Assembly (NCBI GenBank): GCA_021018815.1
Contig: JAITYX010000090.1
Coordinates: 1,763,501 to 1,827,500 of the forward strand
DNA length: 64,000 bases
From: Talinum fruticosum
Lineage: Eukaryota > Streptophyta > Magnoliopsida > Caryophyllales > Talinaceae
Direction: 5' to 3'
Positions 12,221 through 24,911 of this stretch are shown here, one piece after another (the stretch's first letter is position 1; each line of letters opens with the position of its first letter). Under the pieces are notes generated by a model that was not told where the DNA came from, ran no database searches, and worked only from the letters and a program-made list of their open reading frames with translations. The translations under genes and the position numbers were made by a program.

Positions 12221-12617
12221 CTATGTTCGGCAACAGTGTTTAGAATAACTTTTAGCGTTTTGACCAAGTCAAAATACTAATTAACCAAATATTAGCATTC
12301 GGTAAGGTAGTGTTTTAATTAGCGTTTGCAGTAACTTTTAGCGTTTCAAGTAGTGTTTCTGAAAAGTTAAGAATATTAGCTTTTCACATTTGAAAGTAGC
12401 GTTTCATATTTTTTGACAAAAAATCCCTCTATTAATTTATATTTGACAAATTATTTATATCCTTTTACGTCAATTTATAATAATCAGCTAGCTCAACCGC
12501 TAAATTTACCAAACACATTTATTCAACCGTTCAATTGAACATTTATCCGCTACTAACAGCTATTAGCTACACAAACAAATATCCGCTAGTGAAACAACTC
12601 ATTTTATCGAACAGGAC
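12221..12617 (+). mobile_element. hAT-like MITE, family copy 1
   Basis: The termini pair as ATGTTCGGCAACAGTG on the left and, reversed, CTGTTCGATAAAATG on the right. The flanks CTTTGCCT and CTTTAACA resemble a decayed 8-bp target duplication. The interior has repeated TAGCGTTT motifs and no ORF. The same element lies inverted at 29705-30128, and a partial copy at 61990-62285, also in the inverted orientation. Confidence 0.55.
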
Positions 12618-13251
12618 CTTTAACATCACAACTTAAAAACCAAATTTTGGTTACCAAATATAGTGAAACCCTTTACTTCACCTAAACAAAACAAAACCAT
12701 GCTTGTAAAGTATGACATTGTAAGTCCTAGAAGGCTCAAATCACCCTAGAGTGATATAGTGTGCTCTTGTCTAAAATATTCACGGTTGGTATATTATCGT
12801 CCTAGGACTATAATATTCAATATGGTCTCACTGAATCGGAGAGAAAAGATGCATTTTCATAATTTTAATATTGTTGTTTACAATTCTTACAACTTCTAGC
12901 AGCTTCCTATAACTTATTATAGCTCCTCGAAGTATTTTTAATCAGCTCACGACTCCTTCGTTTCAACTTCAAAACTACGAGCATAAAGATGGCTATGTGG
13001 AGTGCAATACTTCCTGGATACATGATCATTAGTCTCGTTTTCTACTGTGAAATTATTGAAATATGGAGGACCTACAACCAAAGAGTCTAATAAAGGATTA
13101 AAAATTGAGTGTTGAGTTCAATGAGCCAAGAGTGATATAGTATACTGTGAAATTATTGAAATATGAAAGTGTCTATAAATAGGAGTCGTATTTAAATTTT
13201 AAGGAGTTTTTACGTGTTGTGATTACCTAATTGAGGTGTTTTGTTAACGTT

Positions 13252-13500
13252 TCTTTACTTTCTTTGAAGGTTAATCAATTATGGGAAAAAAAACCCCATT
13301 TTTACTATTTTTACTTTATTTTTTTCGATAATTGATTAATCTTCAAAAGAGGTAAAGAAAAAGATAAAATTAATCCTTACTTACTATTACACCTCATCGA
13401 ATGATTTAAACTTTTATGAACACTTTAAAAATTAAGTATGTATACCTTCTAAACACTTACATAATTCATAATATTAAATTATGAGTACTGCTATTAACAA
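13252..13500. repeat. Inverted repeat plus diverged direct repeat, copy 1
   Basis: At 13258-13287 a TTTGAAGGTTAATCAATTAT segment is mirrored by ATAATTGATTAATCTTCAAA at 13328-13347, forming a hairpin around about 40 bp. The right arm begins a roughly 170-bp block repeated with divergence at 13899-14075. Both blocks share CTTCAAAAGAG and a GAGTACT near the end. It could be the terminus of an unrecognised transposon. Confidence 0.45.
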
Positions 13501-13898
13501 TTTCATGCTAACACTAACCCCAAGCGACAATATAAAATAAGTACACCAAGTATCCAACAAGCATCCAAATTACTTTCACTTTGTACTTGCTTGTCCTCAA
13601 CCTCCAACAAACCCTTTTTACTTTTTACTTCCTCATCCTCTCCGGACCCCATTCTCCAAGTTGTGGCTCTCTTGCCTCTTAATCTGTCACTTTTTTGGTA
13701 ATCATTAACTTATAATAATTATTGCTATACTACTACAATCATCGTAAATTGCATCTATCCTCATTGTACATGTATATCAAATAGACAATCATTCATATTT
13801 TTCATTTTAGTTAAATTAAAAATTAGTTTTAAAAATTATCAATTATTAACATGATTAATTTCTGTTGCTTTTGGTATGCTGTCAACCATTCAATTACT

Positions 13899-14075
13899 CG
13901 ATAATTAATTGACCTTCAAAAGAGTTAAATAAAAGGGATAAAATAGCTCATTTCTACTAATACACCCATTAGATAATTTAGACTCATATGAACATTTTAA
14001 AATATAAATACACCTCTTAATTATTAAGACTTCCATAATTTATAATCATATTAAATAACGAGTACTTCTAACACA
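13899..14075. repeat. Diverged direct repeat, copy 2
   Basis: About 170 bp similar to 13326-13500 in the same orientation: GATAATTAATTGACCTTCAA at the start and AACGAGTACTTCTAACAC at the end, as against GAGTACTGCTATTAAC in copy 1. Confidence 0.45.
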
Positions 14076-16558
14076 ATTGCAATTATTCACCCTTCGAGGA
14101 AAACAAAAAAAATTGAAAAGACTTCCAAATTCCAATACCCTACACCCCCAACCAAACTCAATAGTCATGGTGAACGCCATTTTTGCGGCCAGTTGTGAGC
14201 GAGCATGGAACTCGGCAGCTAACTTTAAAGTTTTTCCCCTCATCATGATATTTAATTACTCAGTATTACTGAGTCGGCTGCGTGTGTGCTTTTGCTATTA
14301 TTTTATCACTTTAATTCATCAACTCAATATCTTGTACTATCCAATAATCTCTCTCCCTATTTATTATGTACTCATTCAATTATTTTTGTCGATCAATTCT
14401 TTTTTTTTTTTAGTAAAAGATGAAGACTTGTCCTCGATCAAAATATCTACGCCGAAGATATTTGCGCAAACCCTCTCCTCTTATTAATTTATCTTTTTAA
14501 ATTTGCAAAACTTATATTACAAATCTGAGTTTCATGGAACTAATAATATGACAGAATTTTATATAAAAAAAATCTAATTATTTTTGGAAAGTGGCACCAT
14601 AAAAATAGAAAGTTAATTTTAAAAATCAAAAGAAAACTTCTTAAAGTTTATAGTAATCAACTTTTTCTTCACCAAGTTGTGATTTTGGAATTCTCTGAGT
14701 TCTCTTTCAGTTATGCATTCTTGTTGAGCCAGTTCTCATCTGCTTCTAATTTCTTTAGTTTTCCTACAAATCCCTAAATTTATCTTCCTATGAAATCTCT
14801 TTATAATTTTTTTTTATTTAAAAAGCAGATTATTAATTCTTATAAACTAAAAGAAACAACAGATAAGATTAAAGTGGGACAAATGTATGCTAGATTGATC
14901 TACTTATGCTTATTGTCTTATGATCACAATCGTTATAACCGTATCTTCAAAATATTTTTTTAATTGTTAACATATTTTAAAGAAATAGGAAAACAGTATA
15001 AGCTTTATAACTGATAATATTACTCGTAAAGTCTTTCAAATGAATACCTCCTCTTTTATTTTATTTTTTTGGATAAGAATGCCTCCTCTTTTATTTTTAA
15101 AAAGTGATAAAATGATATAATAACTAGTCTAATTTATATCCCTCGTCTTTTGGACTAAAAAAGGAATTTTTGGATTAAAATAATATAACCTTTAGGTTTA
15201 TTGGACAAAAATATAAACTTATTTTCTTAAACATTAGAAATATAAATTTCAACCTCATTTAATATCAATAAAACACCACCGATCTTAAGGGGCTATAACT
15301 CGGCAGAAAAATGACGTGGAAAGGCTTAACACTTGTGTGGACGACAGAGTTATTTTTTGATTTTAGATCTTCACTTTTTTGTTTGCAATGATTACATAAG
15401 TATCTGAATGTATTTTTCTTCATCTCTCTTATGAGTAAATTTAAAATCCTTTTTAAAAATTGGAAAATTTAATCTAAAAGATAGAAAACTTTATAACAAG
15501 ATGTAGATTATTTTGCTTTTGGTTTATCAAGTTTATGGAGGATTGATAGTTTAAATCCAAATATGATTTAAATAAATTAATTTTTTAATAATTATAATTA
15601 ATTATTTATTATAAAATTTTAGTATTCATCCATTAACAACAGATTGTGCTAAGCGGAAATTCCATCGATGCATTGAATAAGCTAGACACTTGGACTCGGA
15701 GTAGCAATAGGGATTAGATTCACGGATAGCCTGGAAGGAATGTAGGATCCGCGGAGTCTAGAGGTGAATGGGGGAAGAGATGGTTAGAAAGGTTAAGGTG
15801 TTGGACCCTTTTTGAATTCCAGAACAAATTGCTATTATTGTAATTATTTTTTTAAATTTTCTTTCCTTATATTTTTCCTTGCTTCATTGTTGCTATTTAA
15901 GTTACGAAATAGAAAATACTATTTTATTAGTAATTCATGACATTGTAGATTTCCCTTCCGTTGCGAGATATTTTTTTGAGGGGGCAGGGGGTTTGCTGCC
16001 TATCCTCTTCTTAAAGCAACTAATATAGTATTCTTAAAACAATTCTGGTGTTTAATCCGTCCACAATTGTTGTAGTTGTTGTTGTTCATGTGTTACATAA
16101 ATACGCCTATCCAATTTGTAATATTGTTTGATTTTGGGTGGATTTTGGTGATTAATGACTACTGGTATTATATTTCTTCCTGTATTAGGCTATGCAACAA
16201 GCAAAGATCCCAATTAAATTTGGGATGGGTCTAATCCACTTCAATGTTCCAACCAAGAACAAGAAAGAGAAAATGGTTCCAGGATCTGGCAGATAAAGAG
16301 ATGAAATTAACTTAAACATTATAGTATGAAACGTAAAGTTACAAATTACAGTTTTTTATGAATTAAGAATACTACCTTACTCCTTGATGTAATATTCGAG
16401 TTATTATATTTAACTCAAATCTATAATAGTAATTTGTACAATGTATAGTAATAAATGAGCTTCAATTTAAAGTTATTATTTTAAATAGTTATCTAGCAGT
16501 TTAAAGTTATTTATGAATTAAGAACTACAAAAGGGTTGGTAGTATTATTAATCCGAAT

Positions 16559-17066
16559 AGCGTCCTTCACAGCTGGATGGAGATTGAAGAGATATGGCCA
16601 TTCCAATGTATTCTTAACAAGGATGAGTTTAGCTTTGATATCAGAAGAAGTTTCGTTCAGCTCTTGGATAATAAAGTGGAGGACACAAGGAGGAATCCAT
16701 TACATGTGGCAGCTGCCGCTAATGGAGTTATTGAGTGTATTGTACACCCCTCTTTGATACTTTCCGTGAGGATAAGTTATACAGACTCCTTAGGTATAGA
16801 GTGCTAGAGGAGGACAGTGAAGGCAATACGCCTGTACACATTGCTCTGTCCACTGGACTTGAAAAGCTCACTTTGTGTCTCTTGTCAGCGCTGGAAACAT
16901 ATAAGATAAGGTCAGAAGCAAGGGATTTTCTATTCAAAGCCATTGTCAAGCAGAAGTCATTCAGTTGTAAAATATCTTTTGGACCAAATACATGAAAATC
17001 AGTGGGGTCCAAATTGTCTTCGTTTAGATTCGCAGAATGCGCTGCACGTGGCATCAAAGTGCACAG
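16559..17066 (+). pseudogene. Unit 2 exon 3 remnant
   Basis: It begins SVLHSWMEIEEIWPFQCIL directly after unrelated AT-rich DNA. NPLHVAAAANGVIECIV ends at a -1 shift near 16745. EDSEGNTPVHIALSTGLEKL follows in a second frame, then an extra base near 16950 moves KYLLDQIHENQW into a third. It closes at NALHVASKCTG before a GTACTA donor at 17067. Confidence 0.75.
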
Positions 17067-17776
17067 GTACTACATGGCTAAATTTTTCCTCTTACTACTC
17101 CGCACATTAGATCACAAACAAACATCTAGCTCTCTTTATAAGTTAGATGCTCATTTTTTCATGGAAGCATAAGACGATTTATGTACGTGGAAGATACATT
17201 CAAAATTCAATGTCTAACAGAGTATATTTCTTTACAATTTTGGAGTGACATCTAACACCAAACCATATACACTTAGCCAATGCTTGGGAACAAATAGTCA
17301 AATGCGACTCCAGTCTATGTAGTTTGGTTTATTCATTCGCTTTTAAGTACTGCTGGGAATGGGATTGATTTGTCCAATGCGAATGATAGTTATCTATGTA
17401 TTAATAAGCTACACTTTACTTAGCTTTAATCTGATTGCATATTCTTATACAAGAAATGATATATATAGGATGTGAAATGTTGCTGTTAGATCATTTTTCA
17501 TTGTTAATTGTTATTATTTGAGAATTTTGACAGAAATATTTACGACATATTCTCGTTTATCTTACTGTTTGCAAAAAAGAAAAAGAAAAACATTCAGGTC
17601 ATTGTGTTGCTCTCTAAAGACTATTGCTTCTTTACATGGATCTTCTATTTTCTGAGTTCATTTCTAAATCTTTTATCTATTTATTGTGAATGTTGAAATT
17701 TAAAACTATTAGATACGTAAATCTGCTATATAATTTACTACAAAACTTTGTTCTAATCGTCTGAGAATCAGTGCAG

Positions 17777-18290
17777 AAGACAATGCTAAATTGATTGTTG
17801 GAAGATGGCCTGAGCTTATTAATGATCGTGATGAGAGTGGAAGAACACCACTAGAAAGAGCATCTGAAGTCAGAGCAGATTGGCTTGTAGAGCTGATTTT
17901 ATTAAAGGATCGCTCTTCTATCCAAAAAGCTCCCTTGGCTTGGGTTGAGGCATGCAGTAGAGGTTGTCTATCCACTGTGCTCGCCTTTGTTAAAAAGAGC
18001 CCAAATTTCAAGGATATTTGTCTTTCACATCATGATACTCCATTACACCACATACAAGGTGTAGACTACAAGGACTACAAGGAACTTCTTGATCATGAAT
18101 TTGTTAGCGAATTGAAGAATGAAAAAACTTAAAAGGTGAAACTACTCTTCACTTAGCCATAACAAGTAAGAACAAGGATTTGGCAAAAATACTACTCACT
18201 ATGGATGACATGGATCGAAATATAAGGGAGAACCACAATAAGACCACAATGGATTTACTACAAGAATTCTGTGACCGAGATCATGAATGG
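17777..18290 (+). pseudogene. Unit 2 exon 4, one frameshift
   Basis: Acceptor GTGCAG at 17776; donor GAATGG|GTAAGT at 18290. Encodes RTPLERASEVRADWLVELIL, APLAWVEACSRG and DTPLHHIQGVDYKDYKELL. One base is missing near 18128 after ELKNEKT, and KGETTLHLAITSKNKDLA continues in the next frame. Its 3' end (about 18190-18330) is duplicated at 56330-56460 inside unit 4. Confidence 0.75.
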
Positions 18291-18485
18291 GTAAGTTCTC
18301 ATTATCAAATTTCTTGGTTTGAATTGCGAACAAACTCCTAGTTCAATTATTCTAAATACACCTAGCTGGTTTCAACTTTTCAAGAGGTTCATATGAACAT
18401 CCTTCACCTGAAAGTCAACTATTTAATCTTTAAAATAAATATATGTGAGGGATATCGGTGTAAATTGTATATTTTTTAAATGCAG

Positions 18486-19027
18486 AAGCAGATGTGTGAT
18501 TTAATTGGAGTTGATCCGACATTACGAACAACATACATCCAACGAAAGACGGATTTGACAAATATGCAGGACATAATATCACTTGTGGCTGCTCTTTTGG
18601 CGACTATTACTTTCACCGCCGGATTCACATTGCCTGGTGGACTTCACGAGGATAGTGGAGAAGCAATTTTGGTGAAAAAGGCAGCATTTTTAGTTTTCTT
18701 GATAGCAGATGGATATGCAATGTGTTGCTCGATGTTGGTCTTATTCTGCATTATATGGTCTATGGTGTGCGAGCTTGATAGGTCATCACTACTCATTGAT
18801 CGCAGCCTGGAGTTGCTAAAGCATTCTCTCTGGGGCACCTTACTAGCATTTATGACCGGAGTCTATGCTGTCATAAATCGGCAATCACTATGGGCAGCCA
18901 TTGTTATTTTAGTCATGTGCTCTCTGGTAGCAATTACAGCTTTTGATAGAAGTATTATACACGTGGTGATTTCCAAGATCCCTGCAGCTGACAAGGACTA
19001 TCTGCAATGGCTTTGTTGTTGGAAGGG
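18486..19027 (+). CDS. Unit 2 exon 5: intact PGG domain
   Basis: Acceptor AAATGCAG at 18485; donor AAGGG|GTAAGC at 19027, 542 bp in phase. Contains RKTDLTNMQDIISLVAALLA, the TFTAGFTLPGG signature and four membrane segments, including AAFLVFLIADGYAMCCSMLV and LWGTLLAFMTGVYAVI. Intactness contrasts with the broken exons upstream and suggests a recent copy or gene conversion with 56745-57282. Confidence 0.85.
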
Positions 19028-19108
19028 GTAAGCTGTCTTAAGTTTGAATATGTCCTCCCTTTTGTTTGTAAGCTGAAGGTGTAATTGTTTAAGCTTCTTA
19101 TACTGCAG

Positions 19109-19250
19109 TTTCAGGAGAAAGCAGAAGGCAACATCTCACAGTAATCAAAATGAAGCTCAGGAGAGAACACCACTCAACAATGAAAGTCAAGATGAAGAGC
19201 AAGCAACTCTCACTGAGCAAAACGAATCAAGACTTGATTCAATTGTCTAG
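19109..19250 (+). CDS. Unit 2 exon 6: polar tail
   Basis: Two in-frame acceptors lie six bases apart (ACTGCAG ending at 19108 and TTTCAG ending at 19114). The tail is a basic RRKQKA start followed by a Gln/Glu/Asn-rich stretch ending DSIV and TAG at 19248-19250. It is near-identical to 57364-57505. Confidence 0.72.
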
Positions 19251-19504
19251 ATCAAGTATCAGGTAATTTCATAGTCATCTCACCTTAATTAGTATCAGGT
19301 ATTTAAAAATAATTGGTATCAGGTAAATTACTTAATTTCTTTTCTAAGTAAAATAATTTTTAACTCATGTTTTCTATTGTTTGGTGGTTGGAAAAAATAA
19401 TATAATGAAAAAATTAGCCTTTAAGCCAAGGTCAAAATGGTCAAATTTTAGTCTATTTTGACAAAATGCCTTCTTGTGTTTTTCAAAAGCTCATCAAAAA
19501 TTAC

Positions 19505-20030
19505 TCCTAAAATTATATTGAATTTTGACACTATTTAGGGTTTCAGCTAAACATTTTCATCAAATCATTCCTAGTCTGCTTAAATTTTTTTGGTGGTTAT
19601 GGGTGTTCTCTTTTGTTTTTTTTTTTCAAAGTCATAAATATCCTCTTAATTGTTGTGGTGATGCTAAATATTGACCAAATGAAAATTTTAACCTCAATTT
19701 CATATTCAAGCATCTTTCTAACCACTAATAGTATTCTTTATCTTTTCAGAACGTAGTTGAGCTACAGAATTACTTCATATATCAAGTATTTATTTGATAT
19801 GATAGATTATGCTCAACAAGAAGATTGTCATGATAGAATCGGTTAGGAAAAACTAATAATAATTTGATTGGAGTGTAATGAGAAAAAGATAGAAGGATGT
19901 AGATATTTGAGAAGTATTGGCAAGAACACCAAATAAAACATGACAAAGGAATTTTGTATATGGAAACCCAAATCGGGAGAAAACCACAGGTAGTAAATGA
20001 GAAATTGAATCCACTATAATAATAAGAGTA
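19505..20030 (+). repeat. Dispersed repeat, copy 1
   Basis: About 0.5 kb shared with 29195-29660 in the same orientation. Shared landmarks include GACACTATTTAGGGTTT, ATCATTCCTAGTCTGCTTAA and AGAAGGATGTAGATATTTGA. No coding frame and no clear termini; probably part of a transposon or of the duplicated cluster background. Confidence 0.6.
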
Positions 20031-20269
20031 CAAAAGATGTACCTTAAGGGGTTTATAAACACTACGAGATCATTGTTAAAATTCTCTAGTAAGGTGGATA
20101 GAAACGAGAGGCGTAAGATATCAAAATTCTCTCAAACTCATATGGTAGAGGAGACTACCACCGTAACTATAGGCTTGAATAGGTGGATAAAAGGGAGATC
20201 TTTGGTATGCTTGGGCTGAATCCCATTCAAATGTTCAGTAAAAAAATACCCAAATAAAGCCGAAACATT

Positions 20270-21960
20270 TCATAACCGAAAGGGACTTGAATAAGAATAA
20301 ATCAGCATCGAATTTTCGAGCGACTCAAGTGAGTACTTGGGGTGTCGAACCACAAGGAGTAAGGTTTCAAATATGGGGGCCTAATTCGAGCGACTCAAGT
20401 TAGGCAAAATCAAATATGTGGGAAAATTGAATAATGAAAACTAAACCAAAGAAATCTAAAAAGGTGGTGTGGTTGTGATTTCATCAATTAATGATGTAAT
20501 TAGCCAAGACGAGGCTCTAACTTACCCAACTTAAGTTAGAAAATTAAGATGGTCGATTGCATCGAGAAAGCTCACCCAAGTCCACTTTCATTGGTCATGA
20601 GCTAGTATAAGTGATTTAACCGCCTATTTTCATGAGGTTAGCCCAAATATTTCACAAGGTCAGTAACCTTGGACCTAGCTTGGGTTCCGACTATTTTCAT
20701 GCCAGAATCCCGCCTATTCACTCACATACACTAGCAAATCGACCTCACCTTTCAGTGTAAGCCGATCATCCAAAAATATGGAAAAAAACTCTTTAAAACA
20801 TTTTATCGAACACTTGGTAGGCATGAGTGAAAACTCAAAATTACAAGCATAAATTTGTTTAACTAAGCCTATTACACGACTAATTACAACCAAAGCCAAC
20901 CAAACTACTCACTAGACATGAGAAATTCTGAGCCAAAAAGTCTAAACTAGCAACATGAAAAACAAACATGGAGAGAACAAAATTAAACTAACTTGCGGAA
21001 ACCTAGCAAATAAATATAAATATTAATAAAAATTAAATATTTAAAAAAATATTAACTAAACTAACATTAATTTAACAAAATTAACAAGAACAAAGCAAGA
21101 AATAAAGAGAGAGAAAGAAGAGGGAAGAAGAAAGTTTAGCTATTGATGCCTGAAAGCTCTATGGTTCACAATCGTCAACCCAAATCTACACTAATCTAAC
21201 CTAATTAATCTCACTAATAGAAAATTGATCTCACTCCTAATCCCTAAGTAAGGGCTTTCTCAAGAGGCCTCCCCAAAATTTTGTCGAAAAATCCCTTTAA
21301 ATAGGCCAAAAACTAGCGAAAATTGAGACCTGGAGCCCATTTCACTTGACATGGGCCTTGACATGGCTGTGTCAAGTTGATACAGGCCATGATATTACCG
21401 TGTTAGGCTCTGGATGAAGGAGCAAGAAAACACAAGAAAACAAGGCCACCACGTCTTGCCCCACGAGTTGTGGGTCAGATTGTGGGACCTCCCACAGGTT
21501 GTACCGTGGCCGTGGGTAAGGCCGTAGGGTCTCTAATTGGCCTCTTCTTTCGTTGACATTCGTTGGGCAGCATTGAGACTGGTTTGGGGTGATTTTGGCT
21601 GCTCGTGATCGCTACAAAGTTTCTTAGAAAGGTTTGTCTTGCGTTCCGGAATGCTATAAATGTTTGAACCTTGAGTGTGATGATTCAAAAACTTACTTCA
21701 AACTTCCAAAACTCTTGTGGGAGGTTCACACATGCTTGCGAATATCCAACATGGCTACGACAAGTTGAGTATGGATCTTTGAAGCTTGATTTTACAAAAT
21801 CATCATCGTTATTCGCTCTATTCTCGGCAATTTTTCAGATTTGGCTTATTTCCTATAAAAGTAAAAAAAAAATTCTAAAATTATATTATTAACGAGCCAA
21901 AAACAAGTGTTAAAAGGAGTAAATTACGTCGTTTATGCTCCCAAAAACCCAACAAAATCA
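20270..21960 (-). mobile_element. Solo-LTR-like repeat, subfamily I, copy a
   Basis: Non-coding and related along its length to 42485-43240 and 58105-59413. Shared features are a CACCTTTCAGTGTAAG block, the alternation of CACCTATTTTCATG-type segments, GTTGGGCAGCAT, and a right end with GAGCCAAAAACAAGTG. In copy g the right end reads, on the minus strand, TGTAAACAACGTATTTTATA, a plausible LTR 5' terminus. The family resembles long LTRs of Ty3/gypsy elements, but no internal coding region is attached here. Confidence 0.4.
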
Positions 21961-22279
21961 TATGAAAATTTCATTGTTGATTTACTCTCCATTCAAAATG
22001 AGCAAGCACCAAACTATCAGATCTAACTATCTTCCATGACTGGACATATCCACACCAACGAAAACTTGCACCAAGGTGAGAGAAAAAACTTGAGCCAAGG
22101 TTAGGATACAAAAATCTGCCCATCAAAACGAGAGGGAACATAACTCTCACAAAACAAAGAGAATTTATTGAAAAGATCTCAGAAAGGTTGGGGGGTTAAG
22201 GCTTACCATAAGCAAGTATGGTTCATGACAGCCTCTTACTAGAAATAATAGAGGCAGGTAGAATTTTTCTTTTTTTTCA

Positions 22280-22960
22280 TGTGGGAGATCAGTGAGAAGC
22301 TTTTCTTTATCGATTTTAATTTTGGCTTTGTATGACTGAGTTGTTTATATTATCTATTAGTTATTTGGATAAACTATTCACTTGCTTGAATCAGTTATTT
22401 ATAGAAATAAGTGTTTGGTAAAATTAGACGTTTCTGAAAAGTTATTTAGTAAAATTTCATATGTGCCCATATCTCTCATTTATTATTAAAGATATTTGTT
22501 ACTTATTTATTGGTTACCTATTTTCTTTTCAATAAGAATTAAATTTACATATTTACAAAATTGCTTTCATTGGTATAAACCTATTTTATTACTATTTTTA
22601 CATAATTTATCTAATTTTCTTTTCAATTTCAATTTATATTTATATGACGTCGTCCAAGCCTTCTCTAAAATTAAAATAACAAAAGATTCTAGGGACAAAC
22701 AAAATTTGGATCCAACTTGGGTAATCAAATGAAATTATCGACTATGTTAAGCCAAATAGTCATGAAATCAAAACATAGAAAAAAAGATTGGGGTTTTTCC
22801 TCCATGGCATAAACTGTAATTTGTTTAGACTCTTGGGTAATTTGGTCTTTTTTTTAAATAGCTATTGTGTAAAGGCTATTTGATTGAGAATTAGCTATTT
22901 GACCTAAACAACTATCTCAAACAACTGTCCACCAAATATCAAAAATAGCTAAAGCCTCTT
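22280..22960. mobile_element. Possible hAT-type MITE around the tail repeat
   Basis: The ends are weakly inverted: ATTAGTTATTTGGATAAAC on the left and, reversed, AGCTATTTTTGATATTTGG on the right, with further TTGTTT-rich sequence inside. The style matches hAT MITEs with GTTTGG ends, but no target duplication was confirmed. Confidence 0.25.
22490..22740 (+). repeat. Cluster-tail repeat, copy downstream of unit 2
   Basis: About 250 bp strongly similar to 57555-57815 downstream of unit 4, including CCAACTTGGGTAATCAAATG near its end. Its position 3' of the last exon in both units indicates it belongs to the ancestral tandem-duplication unit. Here it is separated from exon 6 by about 3.2 kb of inserted repeats. 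Confidence 0.6.
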
Positions 22961-23427
22961 AAAAATTAAAATAACACTTATCAACATTTATGTGAGCAAG
23001 ATACAAATTATACCAAAATCTTGGGTAAATAAATCTGACTACCACATATGATAATTTTATTTAAATTTTATAAAACTACTCTCTATCTTTATGATCCCTC
23101 CTTCCAAAATGTGTCATATCATTGGATATATTATCCCGCATTCATGATAGTATAATTTCGGTGAGAATAATAATTGACCACTGCCAGCATATACCAAAGG
23201 GTCATCTTCTTCACTGATATTCCTTTTACAAAATACTTGAAAATGAAAGTAGAGATTCCTTGAACTTTCATTCGCTTCAGCCTGTATAAGACACATTTTA
23301 AGTGTATTCTATCGAATTAAAAATTATTTTATCATGTAATAAATTAAAAAAATGGTATTATTAAATAACATAATAATTATTGTTATATATAATTTTCAGT
23401 TATTCCTATAATTGTGTCAAGTTTAGG

Positions 23428-23640
23428 ATTTGCATGGGGATTCCTCAAGATCAACAGGACTGTGTTCATACCGGCCAGTTTTTATCTTTTTATTTTGTCA
23501 CTGGATTATTGAAATGTGTTGCCAAGGCAATCTTTCCAGATTTTAGCTCTCATGGTTCGAGACAATCCAGTTTGGATGTTTATACGTTTAATCCAGTTTG
23601 GATGTTTTTTTATGCTCATCATATTTTTAAATAATGTATG
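23428..23640 (+). repeat. FLKINR repeat, copy 1
   Basis: Shared with 30355-30545 and 57990-58115. One forward frame is conserved in all three: WxFLKINRxVFxPAxFYL, then ILSLD and a stop; here it is followed by NVLPRQSFQILALMVRDNP. It looks like a relic of a coding exon, but I do not recognise the family. Confidence 0.5.
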
Positions 23641-24559
23641 CAGGAGCCTAATGCTATACTATCTTATTTCCCCTTTCTTTTGTGCTTTCAGTAAACTTCT
23701 TCTCGGATTTAAAATGATTTAAAAGCGTCGAAATCATATCCGCAGCTGTAATCATTTCAGCTTATGTTCCCTCACAAACAAAAGCTTAATTATCTCGGAT
23801 TAAACAAAATAAAAAGCTTAATTAGCTCTGCCTTTTTCTCTGTCCTTGTCTCTTTATCCCCAACTTAAATCCATAACATTTCAAAAGTCTTGTCGCACTC
23901 ACTCAATCTGTGTGGAGGATGAACGGACACATTGGCTTTATGATACAAAAGATGTTGAGGAGACAATATCCCTTAGTAAAAATATCCGCTAACGGAAGAT
24001 GAGTAGAAATATGTTGAACAACTAAATCATCATATGAGAACACGCTCATGAACAAAATGATAGTCCAAGGTGACATACTTATTACGATCATGATAAATAA
24101 GATTGACAGTAAAATAGGTAACACTAACATTGTCACAAAAGAGTTTCACCGACGCATTGAGAACAATGCCACTGCATATGCATAAGAAATTAACAATAAA
24201 TTCTCCCTAAAAGAACCCAAAAAAAAAAAAAAAAATGGGGAGATCAATGAAGGATTTCAGCATAATAGAACGCCAAGAACATTAAAACAATGACAAAGAA
24301 ATTAATGAAGAAACAAGTCATAAACTTACATAGTCTTGCCCTGCCCTTTTTGATTTCAATCCAGCCAGAAGTCGCTAACTAGTCATAAACTGTTTTCTGC
24401 ATTTAGTGACCTTGATCACTATGCGACTATTTAGTTCTCTCATTGTGTTCTTCGACTTTTTCCCCCTCTATTTTACTCTAGTTTTGCATAATGATGTCCA
24501 CGAGAATTTGCTTGAAATAAGTTATATTAATATAAATAATAATTAGTACAATTAATAAA

Positions 24560-24800
24560 ATTTTTAAAGTTTTGACTACTTCCACTATTTTACAATACAA
24601 ATCTCACTTTACAATCCCAATGACGTATTAATCACTAATTTATTAATTTTATCCTTATTAATTATTTTTTTATTAATTTTCTTCATTTTAAATAAAATCT
24701 TATTAGAGCAACTTGATTTTTAATATAAATTTTGTCATAAATTTTATATTTTTTCGATATTTCCTTGTAACCTAAAAACAAGTATTTTAATATATAGAGA
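24560..24800. mobile_element. Degraded Stowaway-like MITE
   Basis: Internal motifs (CACTTTACAAT, TTAATCACTAATTTATTAAT, TTTTGTCATAAATTTTATAT) match the Stowaway copies at 60880 and 61251, but the TACTCCCTCC termini are lost. Confidence 0.35.
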
Positions 24801-24911
24801 GAAAAATCTTAAGTTTAAAATTTACAACATTAATACTTTTACCACTCGACATAGTCTTAAGATAGTTTAAGATAATTTTGATACTTGAAACACAACTCTC
24901 TATGCACATGA

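Larger units (their letters stand above)
12618..16558. other. Intergenic with short duplicated segments
   Basis: No gene was recognised. A 23-bp segment containing TACTGTGAAATTATTG is repeated at 13043 and 13143. A 170-bp segment is duplicated at 13326-13500 and 13899-14075 (listed separately). A 136-codon frame at 14077-14487 has no domain and is low-complexity and hydrophobic, so it was not called. The rest is AT-rich. Confidence 0.4.
16559..19250 (+). pseudogene. Ankyrin/PGG gene unit 2, 5'-truncated (exons 3-6)
   Basis: Homology to unit 1 starts abruptly at 16559, about 68 bp inside exon 3. No exon 1 or 2 lies in the 7 kb upstream. Exon 3 (16559-17066) carries two indels, near 16745 and near 16950. 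Exon 4 (17777-18290) is open as far as ELKNEKT and then meets a stop through a one-base loss near 18128; the remainder follows in another frame. Exon 5 (18486-19027) and exon 6 (19109-19250) are intact and almost identical to those of unit 4. Without a 5' end it should not make a normal product, although transcription from a new promoter cannot be excluded. Confidence 0.8.

Noticed and set aside
14077..14487. 136-codon forward frame
   Set aside because: No domain, spans a repeat and a T-run, hydrophobic by AT composition.
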